From positions 1,057,232,432 to 1,057,296,431 of the forward strand of contig NC_064614.1 of NCBI RefSeq assembly GCF_023898315.1: a stretch of DNA of 64,000 bases, given 5' to 3'. Position 1 is the stretch's first letter, and the number at the start of each line of letters is the position of its first letter. Under the pieces are notes generated by a model. It did no database searches. It worked only from the letters and a program-made list of their open reading frames with translations, and was not told the origin of the DNA. This document shows, piece by piece, positions 1-12,297 of the stretch. Position numbers and translations under genes: made by a program. The DNA is from Schistocerca nitens. Lineage: Eukaryota > Arthropoda > Insecta > Orthoptera > Acrididae.

Positions 1-34
1 TCAAATGACAGAATAAATAACCTAACACAACAAT

Positions 35-1567
35 ATGAAGTTGACTACCAAATGTGTTAATACTGAAACCCGAGTCGCGACACTTACGGAAGACGTAAAT
101 AAACAGAAAGAAAAAATAGGTGACTTATCGGAAAGAGTTGAGGAAATTTCAGATAAATTGACAAATATTAGTTTACATGGGGACAGAGATTCGGATGATA
201 CAGCTCCACTGCCATTTGCGGAAACTGAAGAGTACCAGAACATAAATAAACATGTTGAAAATCAGGGAAAATTTAATGAACGCGTTAAAAGGGAAGTTGA
301 GGCATTACGGAAGCAAGTCAAACAAATTGAAGGCGAAATCGTAGGAAAAGACAGCAAGAGAAATTTAGAATCACAGATACCAGGGGGGTTTGAAGAAAAT
401 AATTTGTTTCATTTACGGGAGGCAACAAGAGAGCGCCAGGCGCGCGAACTTGACAATAATCAACATTGGGACTGGGACAGACGCGGTAGGTCTTTGTCGC
501 CACGAGGCGAAAACTTTGACTATAAACACTTTTTGACTGTTCGGAAATTTAAGATCTTCCGCAATTCTAGGAATGACATACATCCATGTTCATAGTTAGA
601 TCAATTTATGTACGCACTCCCACAAAATTGGCCACTGAGTCACAAACTGGAATTTATGTGCGGATATTTAGAAAACGAACCGGCGACGCGGATGCGCGCA
701 CTCATTAGAGATTGTAATAATCTGAATGATTTGTATCATGCATTTCTATCGGCATATTGGTCCGAAAACACACAAGACAGAGTCAAACATAGTGTGATTA
801 TGCAGCGTAATTTTAAACAGTCTGAGTTCCGCACGCCGGCAGAATACTTTGAAGACATGATTCGAAAGAATCAGTTCCTGTCCAACCCTTATAGCCCGAC
901 TGAATTAATTCGCATTTGTTTAACTAAGCTGCCATAATCCATAAGACAAATTGCTTTAGCCGGAAGATGTAAAGATGATATTGAGACTTTTAAGACTTTG
1001 TTACAAGAACTTGAGTATGACAACGACGACGGGACTTCTTGTAACTTTTTCAGTAACAGTAATTACGATAGATTTTCAGAGAAAAGGGATAGTGATCGGA
1101 ACGGGCGTTATATGGGTAATTTTGAGAATGACAGACGTAACAGACAGGACAATAGATACCAGCCTTATGACAATAACAGACGTTCTAACAGAAATTACAC
1201 AGACAATTATAATAAAGGTAATTCTTACCGGATTGATCAATCATACGGAAACAGTAATCGGTATCATCAAGACAGAAATTATTCATACAATAATAGAAAC
1301 TCTTACTACAGAAATAACCAGGGTAGTAGGTCTAACAATAATTTCAGAAGTGACAGTCGAAATTATACAAGAACTAGTTATGCAGACAGACAGGAAAACA
1401 GAAATTTTAATAACAGACACAACCAAGAATTTGCATCTAACAGACAGGAAGGACCTAATTGGCATCCTCCGCGTGACAGAAGTTCAGAGAGACAAGTGGA
1501 AATAGTAGAAATTGATCCGCGAAATGACGGGAATAATCAAAGACGTGACACAAACAATCGACAATGA
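35..1567 (+). pseudogene. Ty3/gypsy-type retrotransposon gag, broken by in-frame stops
   Basis: One reading frame (positions 35-1567) is interrupted by stops at 593-595 and 935-937 and closed by a stop at 1565-1567. The first part is charged and predicted helical, with a coiled-coil-like heptad character. The middle part (608-937) resembles a capsid region of an LTR retrotransposon. The last part (998-1567) is extremely rich in Asn, Arg, Tyr, Ser and Asp. I see no CCHC zinc knuckle; the basic Asn/Arg/Tyr-rich tail probably takes the nucleic-acid-binding role. The protease follows downstream in the same frame, as expected for gag-pol. The element starts outside the window or is truncated, because no 5' LTR or primer-binding site is seen. 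Assignment as gag rests on position and composition, not on a diagnostic motif. Confidence 0.7.
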
Positions 1568-1651
1568 CTTGCAGCTTCGGCTTCTGGCAGCAATATAGAC
1601 GGTTCAGAAAGTAATGACACTACAACTTTACACTACGTACGCCTGGAAGAT

Positions 1652-2098
1652 ATGAGAGACATTTTGCTAGGCGAAAAGGAAAATAATGTAGACGCATTTT
1701 TACATCCTGTTATTGAAGTATGTGTGGGTAAGAATAAGTTCACTGCAGTTTTACATTCTGGGAGCCCATTGAACGTCGTTAGTGAATCAATTTTTCGTAT
1801 ATGTGAAAGAACTATTGCCTGTCCTGTGTTACCTATTTCTAAAACTACAATTCGAGGAGTGATTTCTGGAAAAGGTGTGGAAGTTAAACAACAGACCAAC
1901 CTAAATTTCATTTGTCAAGGATACGAATTGTCGGCTAATTTTATTATTGTTCCATTACTCAGTACACAGATTATATTAGGTATGGAGTTTCTTAACACAC
2001 ATAAGGCAATTTTGAACTTTAAAGAAGGAAGTGTGAATTTGACTGTTACCGGAATGCCGAAATGTTTGAAATTTTTCGAGTGTTTAGCCAAGATCTGA
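1652..2098 (+). pseudogene. Retrotransposon aspartic protease domain
   Basis: An open stretch of 148 codons between gag and pol, in the same frame as gag. It has the layout of a retropepsin: a beta-rich segment with the active-site triad near residue 36, then an I-I-L-G-M-E-F-L motif near residue 109, the usual second hallmark of LTR-retrotransposon proteases. The triad position reads H-S-G where the family needs D-S/T-G, so the catalytic aspartate is missing in this copy. It would normally cleave the gag-pol polyprotein. The lost aspartate fits the other damage in this element. Confidence 0.75.
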
Positions 2099-2162
2099 AT
2101 CAGATACAAAATGTTTAAGGTTTCTTACTTCTGATGTTTTCGTTGAGCATTATGACGACAGT

Positions 2163-5159
2163 GTGTTTATTCATGACAATGACAATAGATACAGTGACGC
2201 GATGGAGGATATAATTATTAGCGAAGAATTAATTAATGAAAAGGTTAAAAAAGCTGAAGTGCCAGATGACGTTGCAAGAGAAGAGCTGCACCATATTTTG
2301 ACTTCACATGCTACAGTGTTTAGTCATCACACAGGAACTATACAAGGCTTACAATATTTATTTAAAGTAAAAGAACACACACCATTTCGCGGAAAAACGT
2401 ACGCTATTCCTTTGGCTTACAGAGACAAGGTTAAGAATGAACTTCAATACATGTTAGATCAGGGCATTATTGAGCCAGCAGTCAGCCCTTATACCAGCCC
2501 ATTACACGTTGTTCTTAAAAAGGATGGGTCAATTCGTTTGGTTCTGGATTCCAGACAGATAAATAATATTATTATTCCTGAAACTGACCGTCCACAAAAT
2601 TTAGATGAACTTCTTCAACATTTCCATGGAATTAAAGTTTTATCCACGATTGATATGCGCGCAAGTTTTTGGCAAATAGAACTCCACCCTGATTGTAGAA
2701 AATATACTGCCTTTTTAGCCTTTGGTAACTGTTACCAGTTTCGGAAATTACCGTTTGGACTTACTGTATCTTCTGCAGCATTCATTCGTAGTTTAAACGA
2801 AATTTTACCTGTTTATCTTCGTGACAATATTACTTCATATGTTGACGATATTCTTATTGCTAAACGTTCTTGGAGTGAGCATAACAAAATTTTGGATTCA
2901 TTATTACGTATTTTTGCACGGGTTGGCATGACAGTGAACTTGGAAAAATCTGAATTTGGTCGTTCTCAGGTGAAATTTCTCGGTCACATTATTTCTACAG
3001 AAGGTATTCTTCCTGATCCAGAAAAGCTAGACGCAATTCGTAATTATGCTGTTCCTACTACAAAACGTGATGTTCGTAGTTTCCTTGGTGTCTGTAATTT
3101 TCTTAGACGCTTTGTTAGATTGGACAATTTGGCCACACCTCGTTTATGTGAACTATCTGGAAAAAATTCTAATTGGTGTTGGGATGAGGAAGCTCAGTCA
3201 GAATTTGAACAACTTCGTGATGCTTTAGTTGCTGCTCCACTTCTTTCACATCCAGATTTATCTAAAGATTTTTGTTTGGCGACGGACTCATCATACAAAG
3301 GCCTAGGTGCACATTTATTTCAAGAGATAGAAGAAAACGGCGTTGTAGTACAGAAGACTATTGCATTTGGAAGTCGTGTTCTCTCTAAATCCGAAAAGAA
3401 TTATTCGATTACGGAACTTGAAGCTTTGGCTGTTGTTTGGGCTTTCACAAAATTTCGCACATTTTTGTTCGGTAGACATACTAAGGTTTACACTGATCAT
3501 CGAGCTTTGGAATTTCTTATGTCGACAAAATTAACTCATGGCAGATTGTCACGATGGGCGTTGTACCTACAGGAATTTGATTTTAGTATTGTTTACATAC
3601 AGGGATCTTCAAATATTGTTGCTGATGCTTTATCACGTGCACCTATGGGTTTGAAACAAAGTGCTGAAGAGGACTGCAAAGAAAACCATTATTGTTTGAT
3701 GTACATTCAAGGTGTTGCGTTTGAGAATTTTATTTCTTCTTCGCTCCAGGACATCGCTAAGGAGCAAAATAAGGATCCCATCTGGAAGGACATTAAGAAG
3801 AAGTGGAGGAGAAAGGAAAGCGTAGCGATCAGACAGTATTATTTAGTTCGCAATGACATTCTTTTCAAACGAAAATCGGTCGACAACTCTGTTTGGTTAG
3901 TTTGTATTCCTGATGAGTGGGTCAATAAATTGATTTGGTACACACATTTTAGTTATGCGCACTTTGGTCCCAGAAAATGCTTTCATAAATTACGAGAAAA
4001 TTGCTACTTCAGTAATATGGAGAAACGTATTCGTTCTGTTCTTGCCAAATGCAAATTATGTCAAAAGGCTAAGCCGCCAACTGTTTCTCACAGAGCACCG
4101 TTGTTTCCTATCATTCCAGCGAAATTAAAGGACATGGCTGCAGTCGATTTGTTCGGTCCAGTGGTTCGTTCTACTAATGGTTTTGCGTACATTTTCGTAG
4201 CAGTGGAATTGACATCAAAATATGTGTGTTTTACACCTATACGCAAAGCTACAGCTCGTTCAGTATCTAACGCTTTCATCAAACATTTTCTTAAAGAAGT
4301 GGGTCATGTTGATAAGGTTATATCAGATAATGGATCACAGTTTCGCTCTAAAATTTGGCTTCGTACTCTACGGCGTCGTAAGATTAAACCAATTTTTATT
4401 TCACTTTTTCACCCTCAATCTAATGCTTCAGAGAGATGGATGAAGGAAATCAATAAATTGTGCCGTCTTTATTGTCATCAGAATCACAGAACTTGGGATC
4501 AGTATCTTCATATTTTTCAAAACATTCTGAATGAACTTCCTAATGGCTCAAATGGTTCAAATGGCTCTGAGCACTATGGGACTCAACATCTTAGGTCATA
4601 AGTCCCCTAGAACTTAGAACTACTTAAACCTAACTAACCTAAGGACATCACACACACCCATGCCCGAGGCAGGATTCGAACCTGCGACCGTAGCAGTCCC
4701 GCGGTTCCGGACCGCAGCGCCAGAACCGCACGGCCACCGCGGCCGGCGAACTTCCTAATGACTCAACTTCTTTACCGCCTATACTGATATTAAAAAATAA
4801 AGTACCAACAAATCGCATTTCTGAAATCGTTCCTTTTCCGCCTTCACGGAAACTGCGGCATTCTGAAGTTGTCAACCTGGCTCTACGAAATATTGCGTCT
4901 GCGGCTGCAAGAAGAGAGAAATCAGCTAAACGTCCTGGTCGTTTAAAAAATTTTGTCAGTTGGTCAAAAGATGTTAATTAAGTCTCATCGTTTGTCTCAT
5001 AAAGGAAAAGGCTTATGTCGCAAATTTTTTCTGCTTTATAACGGTCCATATAGGATTCGCAAAATTATTCATGATAACACTGTTGAAGTAGAAACTCTTA
5101 AATCTCGGCGCTCTAAGGGAATACATCATATATCGAAAGTAAAAATTTTTGTGGAATGA
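2163..5159 (+). pseudogene. Ty3/gypsy-type pol: reverse transcriptase, RNase H, integrase (SINE-interrupted)
   Basis: A long open stretch (2163-4601) carries domains in pol order. The reverse transcriptase has the catalytic Y-V-D-D motif near 2840 and D-S-R-Q-I-N upstream. RNase H has A-T-D-S-S near 3282 and Y-T-D-H near 3490. The integrase has an H-H-C-C zinc-binding region (C-x2-C near 4050), then the core with D in A-V-D-L-F, D in S-D-N-G-S, and a Glu near 4430. The order RT-RNase H-integrase with Y-V-D-D places it in the Ty3/gypsy group. A SINE at 4551-4747 breaks the integrase C-terminal part. Past it the original frame resumes at 4748, runs to a stop near 4981, and a one-base frame change near 4950 leads into 4953-5159, a basic integrase tail. 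No env-like ORF follows. The copy is dead. Confidence 0.9.
4551..4747 (-). mobile_element. tRNA-Leu-like SINE (family A) inside the integrase region
   Basis: Read on the minus strand it starts with a tRNA-like head that has an A-box (TGGCCG..CGGTTC) and the B-box GGTTCGAATCCTG, then a body conserved in all family A copies here and the end GAGCCATTTGAACCATT. It is flanked by an 18-bp target duplication, gaacttcctaatggctca at 4533-4550 and the same with one change at 4748-4765. SINE plus duplication is 215 bp, which explains the frame change in pol. Confidence 0.95.
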
Positions 5160-6856
5160 CATACTTTAGAGAAACTAACAGCTACATGTAAACATGCAGA
5201 GAATACAAGGATACCGCGCCGTGTTCTGGCGGCAGCGCGTACTCAAAGCAACAGTGAAGTCTGCGCGCCGCACAAGGCAGTCGTTGACCGCAAACAATCA
5301 CTTTCTACGTCACGCGCCTACAGCTGATCGAGCGCTCAGTGCGAATGCACTGACAGACGTAAACAAATACACAGTCTAATTTCTCCGACTAAATTCTGTA
5401 TAAAGCTATGGTGACTTTATAAATTATGTTATTAACGTTCAGTATTTTTCAGGATACGGTTGTGTAAAATATTTAAGACCTTCAGGTAAATTCTGTGCGT
5501 GTCCGACGTTAAGACGACTTGCTATGGAGAAAATTTCAGGAAGAATGTAATTTCGAAGAAAAAAAAGTAATAAACTAAAAAGGGTAACTATTAATTGAGT
5601 TTATATTTCAGGTAACATATTTCCACTTAGGTACTTACTTTAGACGTAATTTGCTGCTTGCGATTACGTGATTCATACTTTGTGCTAATTTCATGTTCTA
5701 TGAATTTACTTGTGAAGCGACGTGCTTGTGTACATTTACTGATTTTGACAATTATTGATTAATGAACAGTGGTGTTACTTATATATATTATGCATCGCTT
5801 GGCTGCTATGCCTTTTCACTGCTGTCATATTTTTTTATTATGTGCCTGCTGTGTTTATTTATTTAAATTATAATTGTCACCTGATTAGTTGTGCTGATAT
5901 GTATGTAGGTTACACTTTGTAATTTATCTGCTTGCGCCTTCATGTTTACTAATTAAGATTACATATGAACATTTATTTGCTTATGCTGAATGATGCTAAT
6001 GATTTGTTTATTACGTAAGATATATGTTTGCTGCTGTGCGTATGGATTGCATATTTACACATTTCTGTTTTGTTGTCATAACTACTCTTCAATTTAGAAT
6101 ATAGAAATGCTGATATACTGTGTACGAACATAGAGTTTAGGTTACACTGTGGTATTAATTATAGATTGTTCGCTTGGCAGAGCCTCGTTGTAGGAATTGT
6201 GCTGCATCCACTTGTTGACATTCAGTTCTCTACTGGTATATTTACTCGCTATTTCATGTTTTGCTTATGCTCAGTGCCTTATATTTTTAAGATAAGAAAA
6301 TGAACTGCTATAATTCGACGAACGACATGAGTACAAGAAACTTCATAGAAGTCACATGAGCTGAGGTTTTATGGAAGCTGTATAAATTTATGCTAATAGG
6401 AAGGAAGCTAACGACATGACATACCAAAACTAGGTTTAGACCATTGACTGTTATTACACTGCATTTTTCGTGAGCAATTGAAATAGGAAGTGACACTTGA
6501 CACAAAAAATACTCCACATGTTTGCTTCTGCCATGATTCTTGAAGTGGTGTACACACTGTGAAATATTATGATCATTCACACTCCGTAATCGTAATTAAT
6601 TACTGAGAGTTATTCGAACTAAGTCTGTTAGAGGTCATGTACGCATTTCTTTTATTTAATGATGGACAAGGTAAACAAAATGTATCTTAGAATTTATAAT
6701 GAGTAGCAGATTTGGATCAGATGGATTACACGAGAGGTTGTGTGTTGACATTGTGTCTTCGGATTGTATGAGATGATGAATTGAGGTTTGCATTAGGATT
6801 TTGTCTGCACTTGTTCGAGGAGACTGACTAGAGGAAAGAGTTGTTATGGAAGTGAA
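5160..6856. other. Non-coding DNA downstream of pol
   Basis: AT-rich sequence with no convincing coding frame. It may be the untranslated 3' part of the Ty3/gypsy-type element, since no LTR is recognised directly after the integrase. Short purine-rich runs occur (for example around 5560-5577) but none is convincing as a polypurine tract. Confidence 0.4.
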
Positions 6857-7080
6857 ATGATATTGGCAATGAGGTTATATATATCGACGTATTGAAGAGG
6901 TATTATTGAAGTATTAAGATTAAGTGATGATTATTGGAGTTTTCGTGGACAAGAGGTAAGGTAAATGATATTGATGATAAGGTTTATATGTATCGACGTA
7001 TTGAAGAGGTATTAGTGAAGTATTGAGATTATGTGATGCTGATGATTATTGGAGTTTTGGTGGATAAGAGGTGAAGTAAG
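6857..7080. repeat. Two-copy tandem duplication, 108-bp period
   Basis: The block starting atgatattg at 6857 recurs at 6965 with the same run of landmarks (atcgacgtattgaagaggta, then gattattggagttt, then ggtgaagtaa or ggtaaggtaa). The second copy has a few extra bases near its end. Confidence 0.8.
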
Positions 7081-7655
7081 TGAGGAACATATTTTTTTTG
7101 GTTGGTCTATATGGAACAAGGAGGATGAAGATGGCAAACTAGAACACTCAAGTAGAAAGAAGATTGTCTACACACACACTTTGTTAAATCGCTAAGCAGT
7201 ATATACTTTTTTTTTGGAGAGAGGAAGTAATTGCATATCTTGGCTCACTGACAGTTGTTCAGCAACCGTACATTTTGATCTGGCTTGGCAAACATTGGTC
7301 TTGACATGATGACTATGACGTTGACTAACTATTATTGACGGTTATACATTGCTGCCACTACTACTTGATACACATGATGAACATAAAATTTTGACAGAAT
7401 TGCATTTACACAGTTAACACTATTCAACTACACAGTAGCACTAGATGTGGATGAAAGATGAGTGAGTGTGTTTTGTGTGTTTTCCTTTTATAATCCCAGA
7501 GAAGTGATCCCAACCTATCTCCTAAATATTATTTTACTTGTTTGTTGTGGCTTGCACTGACACCCATAAATATTATAGGTTTACTGCTATTTGTGTATTG
7601 TAATAGTTAATATGACAATTATCTGATATCATTTGTGTGTTTATTATTATTTGTA

Positions 7656-7885
7656 TGATGAACTGTCTAATTAGTGATAGGGAATATTTTGGACTGTTAT
7701 TTGCACTTTTTCTACATGATTGGTGCCACTAGGACATCTTTAATTTCTGCTGATGAACTGTGTGATTAGTGATAGGGAATAGTATGGACTGTTATTTGCA
7801 CTTTTTCTACATGATTGGTGCCACTAGGACATGTTTAATTTCTGCTGATGAACAGTGTGATTAGTGATAGTGAATTTTATGGACT
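7656..7885. repeat. Tandem repeat, 95-bp unit
   Basis: Units begin tgatgaact at 7656 and 7751, and a third, incomplete unit begins at 7846 and runs into the 71-bp array. Shared text includes ttagtgatagggaat and tacatgattggtgccactag. The two full units are nearly identical. Confidence 0.85.
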
Positions 7886-7890
7886 GCGGT

Positions 7891-8600
7891 CAGCACCTGG
7901 TCAACATTACTGGGTGCCACTGATGGACTGCTTCTACCAAAATGATGTCACTTGTTGGTGTCGGCACCTGCTCAAGATTGCTGGGTGCCACTGATGGACT
8001 GCTTCTACTGAAAAGCTGTCACCTGTTGATATCTGCACCTGTTCAACATTGCTGGTGCCACTAATGGAACTGCTTATACTGAAATGGTGTTACTTGTTGG
8101 TGTCTGCACCTGTTCAACATTGCTGGTGCCACTAATGGAACTGCTTATACTGAAATGGTGTTACTTGTTGGTGTCTGCACCTATTCAACATTACTGGGTG
8201 CCACTGATGGACTGCTTCTACCGAAATGATGTCACTTGTTGGTGTCGGCACCTGCTCAACATTGCTGGGTGCCACTGATGGACGTCTTCTACTGAAAAGA
8301 TGTCACCTGTTGATATCTGCACCTGTTCAACATTGCTGGTGCCACTAATGGAACTGCTTATACTGAAATGGTGTTACTTGTTGGTGTCTGCACCTATTCA
8401 ACATTACTGGGTGCCACTGATGGACTGCTTCTACTGAAAAGATGTTACTTGTGGGTGTCTGCACCTGTTCAACATTGCTGGTGCCACTAATGGAACTGCT
8501 TATACTGAAATGGTGTTACTTGTTGGTGTCTGCACCTATTCAACATTACTGGGTGCCACTGATGGACTGTTTCTACTGAAAAAATGTCACTTGTTGGTTT
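7891..8600. repeat. Tandem array of ten 71-bp units
   Basis: Units start at 7891, 7962, 8033, 8104, 8175, 8246, 8317, 8388, 8459 and 8530, and a decayed eleventh begins at 8601. Each starts near ctgcacctgttcaacattgc and ends near acttgttggtgt. Two or three unit variants alternate (for example gccactaatggaactgctta against gccactgatggactgcttct), so the array grew by duplicating blocks of units. The short ORF inside it is a by-product. Confidence 0.95.
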
Positions 8601-8963
8601 TTGCACCTGTTGACCATTGCTGGGTGCTACTGCTGGAACTGTCAACTGCTTATTCTTGAGCTATGGAAAGCGTTTATGTGAATATTTGTATAAACTGATT
8701 TTTTGTGTATTACTGTTTGTAAAAAGTTATGAGGCTCTTACCTGCACATATTCGTCATTGCTGACGCTATTGATTGAACTGTTTAACCACATAATACTTG
8801 TGTAAACAGTTATGTAAAGTCACATGTATGAAGGAATTTGTATTGCTTACTGTATTTTATATATTAGGTTATTGAAAGGTCAGTGCAAAGCCAAAATTTT
8901 ATCTAGTTATATGATATTTACGCATTAATATTATCTTTTATTTTTGTCTGTATTTTTTTGACG

Positions 8964-9012
8964 AATTTGGTGGTATTTTCACCACCAATGCTGGCAAAAA
9001 TACCATCAAATT
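8964..9012. other. Hairpin-forming inverted repeat
   Basis: The arms aatttggtggtatttt (8964-8979) and aaaataccatcaaatt (8997-9012) pair at 15 of 16 positions. The loop holds a second, shorter inverted pair (ggtggt and accacc). It lies just before a purine-rich run at 9019-9030. Confidence 0.75.
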
Positions 9013-9871
9013 CTAGCCTGTGGAGGAAGGGCATATGAAAGGTGGCTACACTGAGCCACAGCGCCAGAGATCGCGCTAGAGAGTATTGTTCCGCCGCCTC
9101 TACTGGCAGTGATTATTGAGAACTCGTAGTGGGCAGTGCTTTGGGAGAACTCGTGGTAGTCAGTGCTGAGATGTCGTAGTGAGGAGTGTTTGTTGAGATG
9201 AGCTAGTAGGCAGTGTTTGCTGAGATGTGATACTGAAAAGTTCTTGTTGAGATGTGATAGTAGCGAGTCGGTGTGGAGAGATTGTAATGTCTAGAGTGCT
9301 TTTCATCAATATAAATTAAGGTAACAAACTACTTTTCTTTTCTTTCTCATTATTTCAATGTCCTGAATAATGCGTCATTACAGGTTCAGTCAACAAAGCA
9401 TCTGGCTTGTGTTCTTGTATTAGAGTGTAATTCTGGTTTTCTTCAGTAATTATGGTGCTTCTATTTTCTTTAATTAATTCAGTATAAATGATATTTAAAA
9501 TTTCTTGTGTTGTTGAAGAAGAACCGTGCCCGATGCGTACGTTGAGTCATACTTCCACACACAGAACAGTTACACTTGTGCTTTGGTTTCGTAGGTTTTA
9601 TAGTTGCTGGGGACTTAATTAATTAATTGTGTTAATGAAAATTTCCATTTCATTCTTTGTTGTTGTTCTATGCAGTCAGATTGCGTGATAATACTAGTCA
9701 GGGCCAACCGTTACGAGACTGCGTAAACGGACAGACAGCTACTAAAGAAAAAAATTAAAAATTATTTTCATTATATTTTAATTAAGCCCCCATGCAAGCT
9801 TTGTAAATGGATTTACGAAAATTGGCGATTATAGTTATTTCTTTCGTGTATTTTCCTTTGAGTTGATCATA
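9013..9871. other. Non-coding stretch, possibly 3' end or LTR of the Ty3/gypsy-type element
   Basis: No coding frame is visible. A purine-rich run (gtggaggaaggg, 9019-9030) could be a polypurine tract, and 9031 onward could be an LTR, but neither end can be fixed because no second LTR lies in the window. Positions 9110-9260 hold several diverged short repeats around gtgttgagatg. Confidence 0.3.
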
Positions 9872-10522
9872 TACAGGGTGAGCATTGACAAAACTAACAA
9901 ACTGCAAGGACCGATTCCTGACTGGAATGGAAGAAGAAGGTCAGATGAACAAATGTCCAGAAACGCGTCGTTGCCACAGTAGATGGCGCTGATGAATGAA
10001 AGTTCCTCTGACCGCTTCCTGTGTGTTCCTTGTGTGTTTCGGGCTGTAAGCAGCAGAATGGTCAGGTTTTCATGTCGGGAACAAACCGATATGGTGTTTG
10101 TGAACAGCCAAGCAGATGGAAACGATCGAGAGGCAGCACCTGTTGCTCCAAATCTAGTTTACGCACCGTCTGCCGCCCACCTTCATGCTACGTCTGAAAG
10201 TACCTGTGATCACACAAACGCCCAAAACGACAATGCAGTACTGTGTGGCTGGTATCTGTGAAAGCATGTGTAATTGTATAGCCGTGCCGCCTCCCACCGT
10301 TTCCCTCTGCTTGGCAGTATATGAACAATCTCGACTTGTTCCCTACATGAAACCGAACCTTTCTGTTGCGTCAACCACACAGCCTGAAACGCAGAAGGAA
10401 CACACAGCACGTGGTCAGAGGAACTTTCTTCAGTCAGCGCCAATTACTGTGAAAACGATGCGTTTCCGGGCACGCGTTCGTAGGACTTTTTTCCTCTATT
10501 ATCAGTCAGTCATTTGTCCCTG

Positions 10523-12297
10523 ATAGAATGGGATTGTCAGGATCAGTATATAATGTCCTTGAATATCTGAAACTAGCCTTTACAAGTAGCTTCAGGTACA
10601 TGAATATGTCACTCACTTCACCAAAAGAAATAACTTCCATAGTAAAATCTTTAGAAACAAAGCATTCTAGTGGCTAGGATCAAATATCAAAAAAGTTAAT
10701 TAAGGCATATTCTTGTGAGTTTAGTACAATTCTAAGTTACTTGTGTAACCAGTCAATTATAACTGGGACATTTCCTGACTGGCTAAAATATGCAGATGTT
10801 AAGCCTCTATTCAAGAAATGGGATAAAGAGATACCATCAAACTACAGACCGATTTCACTTTTGCCAGCAATCTCAAAAATTTTAGAAAAAGTAATGTACA
10901 GGCAGCTTCTCAACCATCTGACCACAAATAACATATTATCAAGAACACAGTTTGGATTTCTGAAGGGTTCTGATACCGAGAAGGCTATTTACACCTACAG
11001 TGAAAATGTACTCAATTCTTTAAACAACAATTACGAGCAGCGGGTATTTTCTGTCATTTGTCAAAGACATTTGATTATGTGAACCACAACATCCTTTTAA
11101 ATAAATTAGAATTCTATGGTGTCACGGGCAGTGCTGCAAAATGGTTCGAGTCATACCTCGCTAACAGGAAACAAGGGTGTCATTGCAAGGGACTAGTGAA
11201 TTAAGTCATCAGTCATCATCAGAATGGGAAGTAATTACATGTGGTGTCCCACAAGGATCCATCTTAGGGCCATGGCTTTTTCTTGTGCAAATTAATGATC
11301 TCTCATCAGTTACACTGCCAGAAACAGAGTTCGTTTTGTTTGCAGATGACACAATTATTGCAATAAATAGTATGTCGAGTGCAGTTCTAGAAATATCTGC
11401 TAATGATATTTTCATGGATATTAATAAATGGTTTAAAGCCAACTCACTGACATGAAACTTCGAAAAGACTCACTATATGCAATTCAGAACCTGTAAGAGG
11501 TTTCCACCCAGCATATGCATAAAGTATGAAGAAGAGCAGATAGAAGAGGTTGACAGTCTTAAATTCTTGGGATTACAACTTGATAATAAATTCAGTTGGG
11601 CAGAGTACACCACAGAACTGCAGAAACGCCTTAACAAATCTGTATTTGCAAGTTGAGTGTTAGCAGACATAGGCGACATAAAAATGAAAAAGCTTGCATA
11701 CTTTGCCTTCTTTCATTCCATAATGTCACATGGTATAATATTTTGGGGTAACTCTACAAGTCAACCAAAAGTTTTCAGAGTCCAAAAGCGTGTAATACGT
11801 ATTATTTGTGGAGTAAATTCACGGACGTCTTGTAGAAACCTCTTCAAAGAACTGGGTATACTAACTACTGCCTCTCAGTATACTTACTCCTTAATGAAAT
11901 TTCTCCTAAATAATGTATCTCTTTTTCCAACAAACAGCTCAGTTCATACATACGATACCAGGAACAAAAATTATCTGCACAAGGACTTAAAAGCACTTAC
12001 TTGATTCCAAAAAGGGGTCCATTACTCAGGAACACTTATCTTCAATAATTTGCCAGCACACATAAAAAATTTAGTTACAAATAAAGATCAGTTCAAAAGG
12101 AGTCTAAAAGACTTACTTGTGGCCAACTTCTTCTACTCCATTGACGAATTTTTTAATAGAAACAAATGATGTATTGTATATACTCATACCATTAGTATTG
12201 TTATTTCAGCTATAAAAAATATTGACATGTTCCACATCCACGAGGATCTCCTCAGAACGGATCTATTGAACGAAAAATTAATCTAATCTAATCTAAT
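10523..12297 (+). mobile_element. 5'-truncated non-LTR retrotransposon (LINE)
   Basis: It carries a reverse-transcriptase relic and ends at the right in a short pentanucleotide tail, (aatct)n, at about 12276-12297. The sequence ccctg flanks it on both sides (10518-10522 and 12298-12302), a possible target duplication. It starts within the reverse-transcriptase domain, as is usual for LINEs truncated at the 5' end. It sits inside the right inverted repeat of the mariner-derived element and is therefore younger than that element. Confidence 0.85.
10600..12003 (+). pseudogene. LINE reverse-transcriptase relic
   Basis: Pieces in two frames together give a non-LTR reverse transcriptase. 10741-11082 has the N-Y-R-P-I-S-L-L motif and Q-F-G-F. 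11177-11455 has G-V-P-Q-G-S-I-L-G-P and the catalytic F-A-D-D (near 11338). 11657-12004 is the thumb and C-terminal region, with H-G-I-I-F-W-G-N and a Cys-rich R-x-S-C-R-x-L-F segment. Stop codons and frame changes occur near 11082, 11177, 11453 and 11655. This motif set fits the jockey/CR1-like group of insect LINEs. No endonuclease domain is present because the element is truncated. It is not functional. Confidence 0.85.

Noticed and set aside
1-5159. An env-bearing errantivirus-like element
   Set aside because: No env-like ORF with signal peptide or membrane segment follows the integrase within several kb.
7891-8600. CRISPR-like array of regularly spaced repeats
   Set aside because: The whole 71-bp unit repeats; there are no unique spacers, no Cas genes, and the DNA is eukaryotic.
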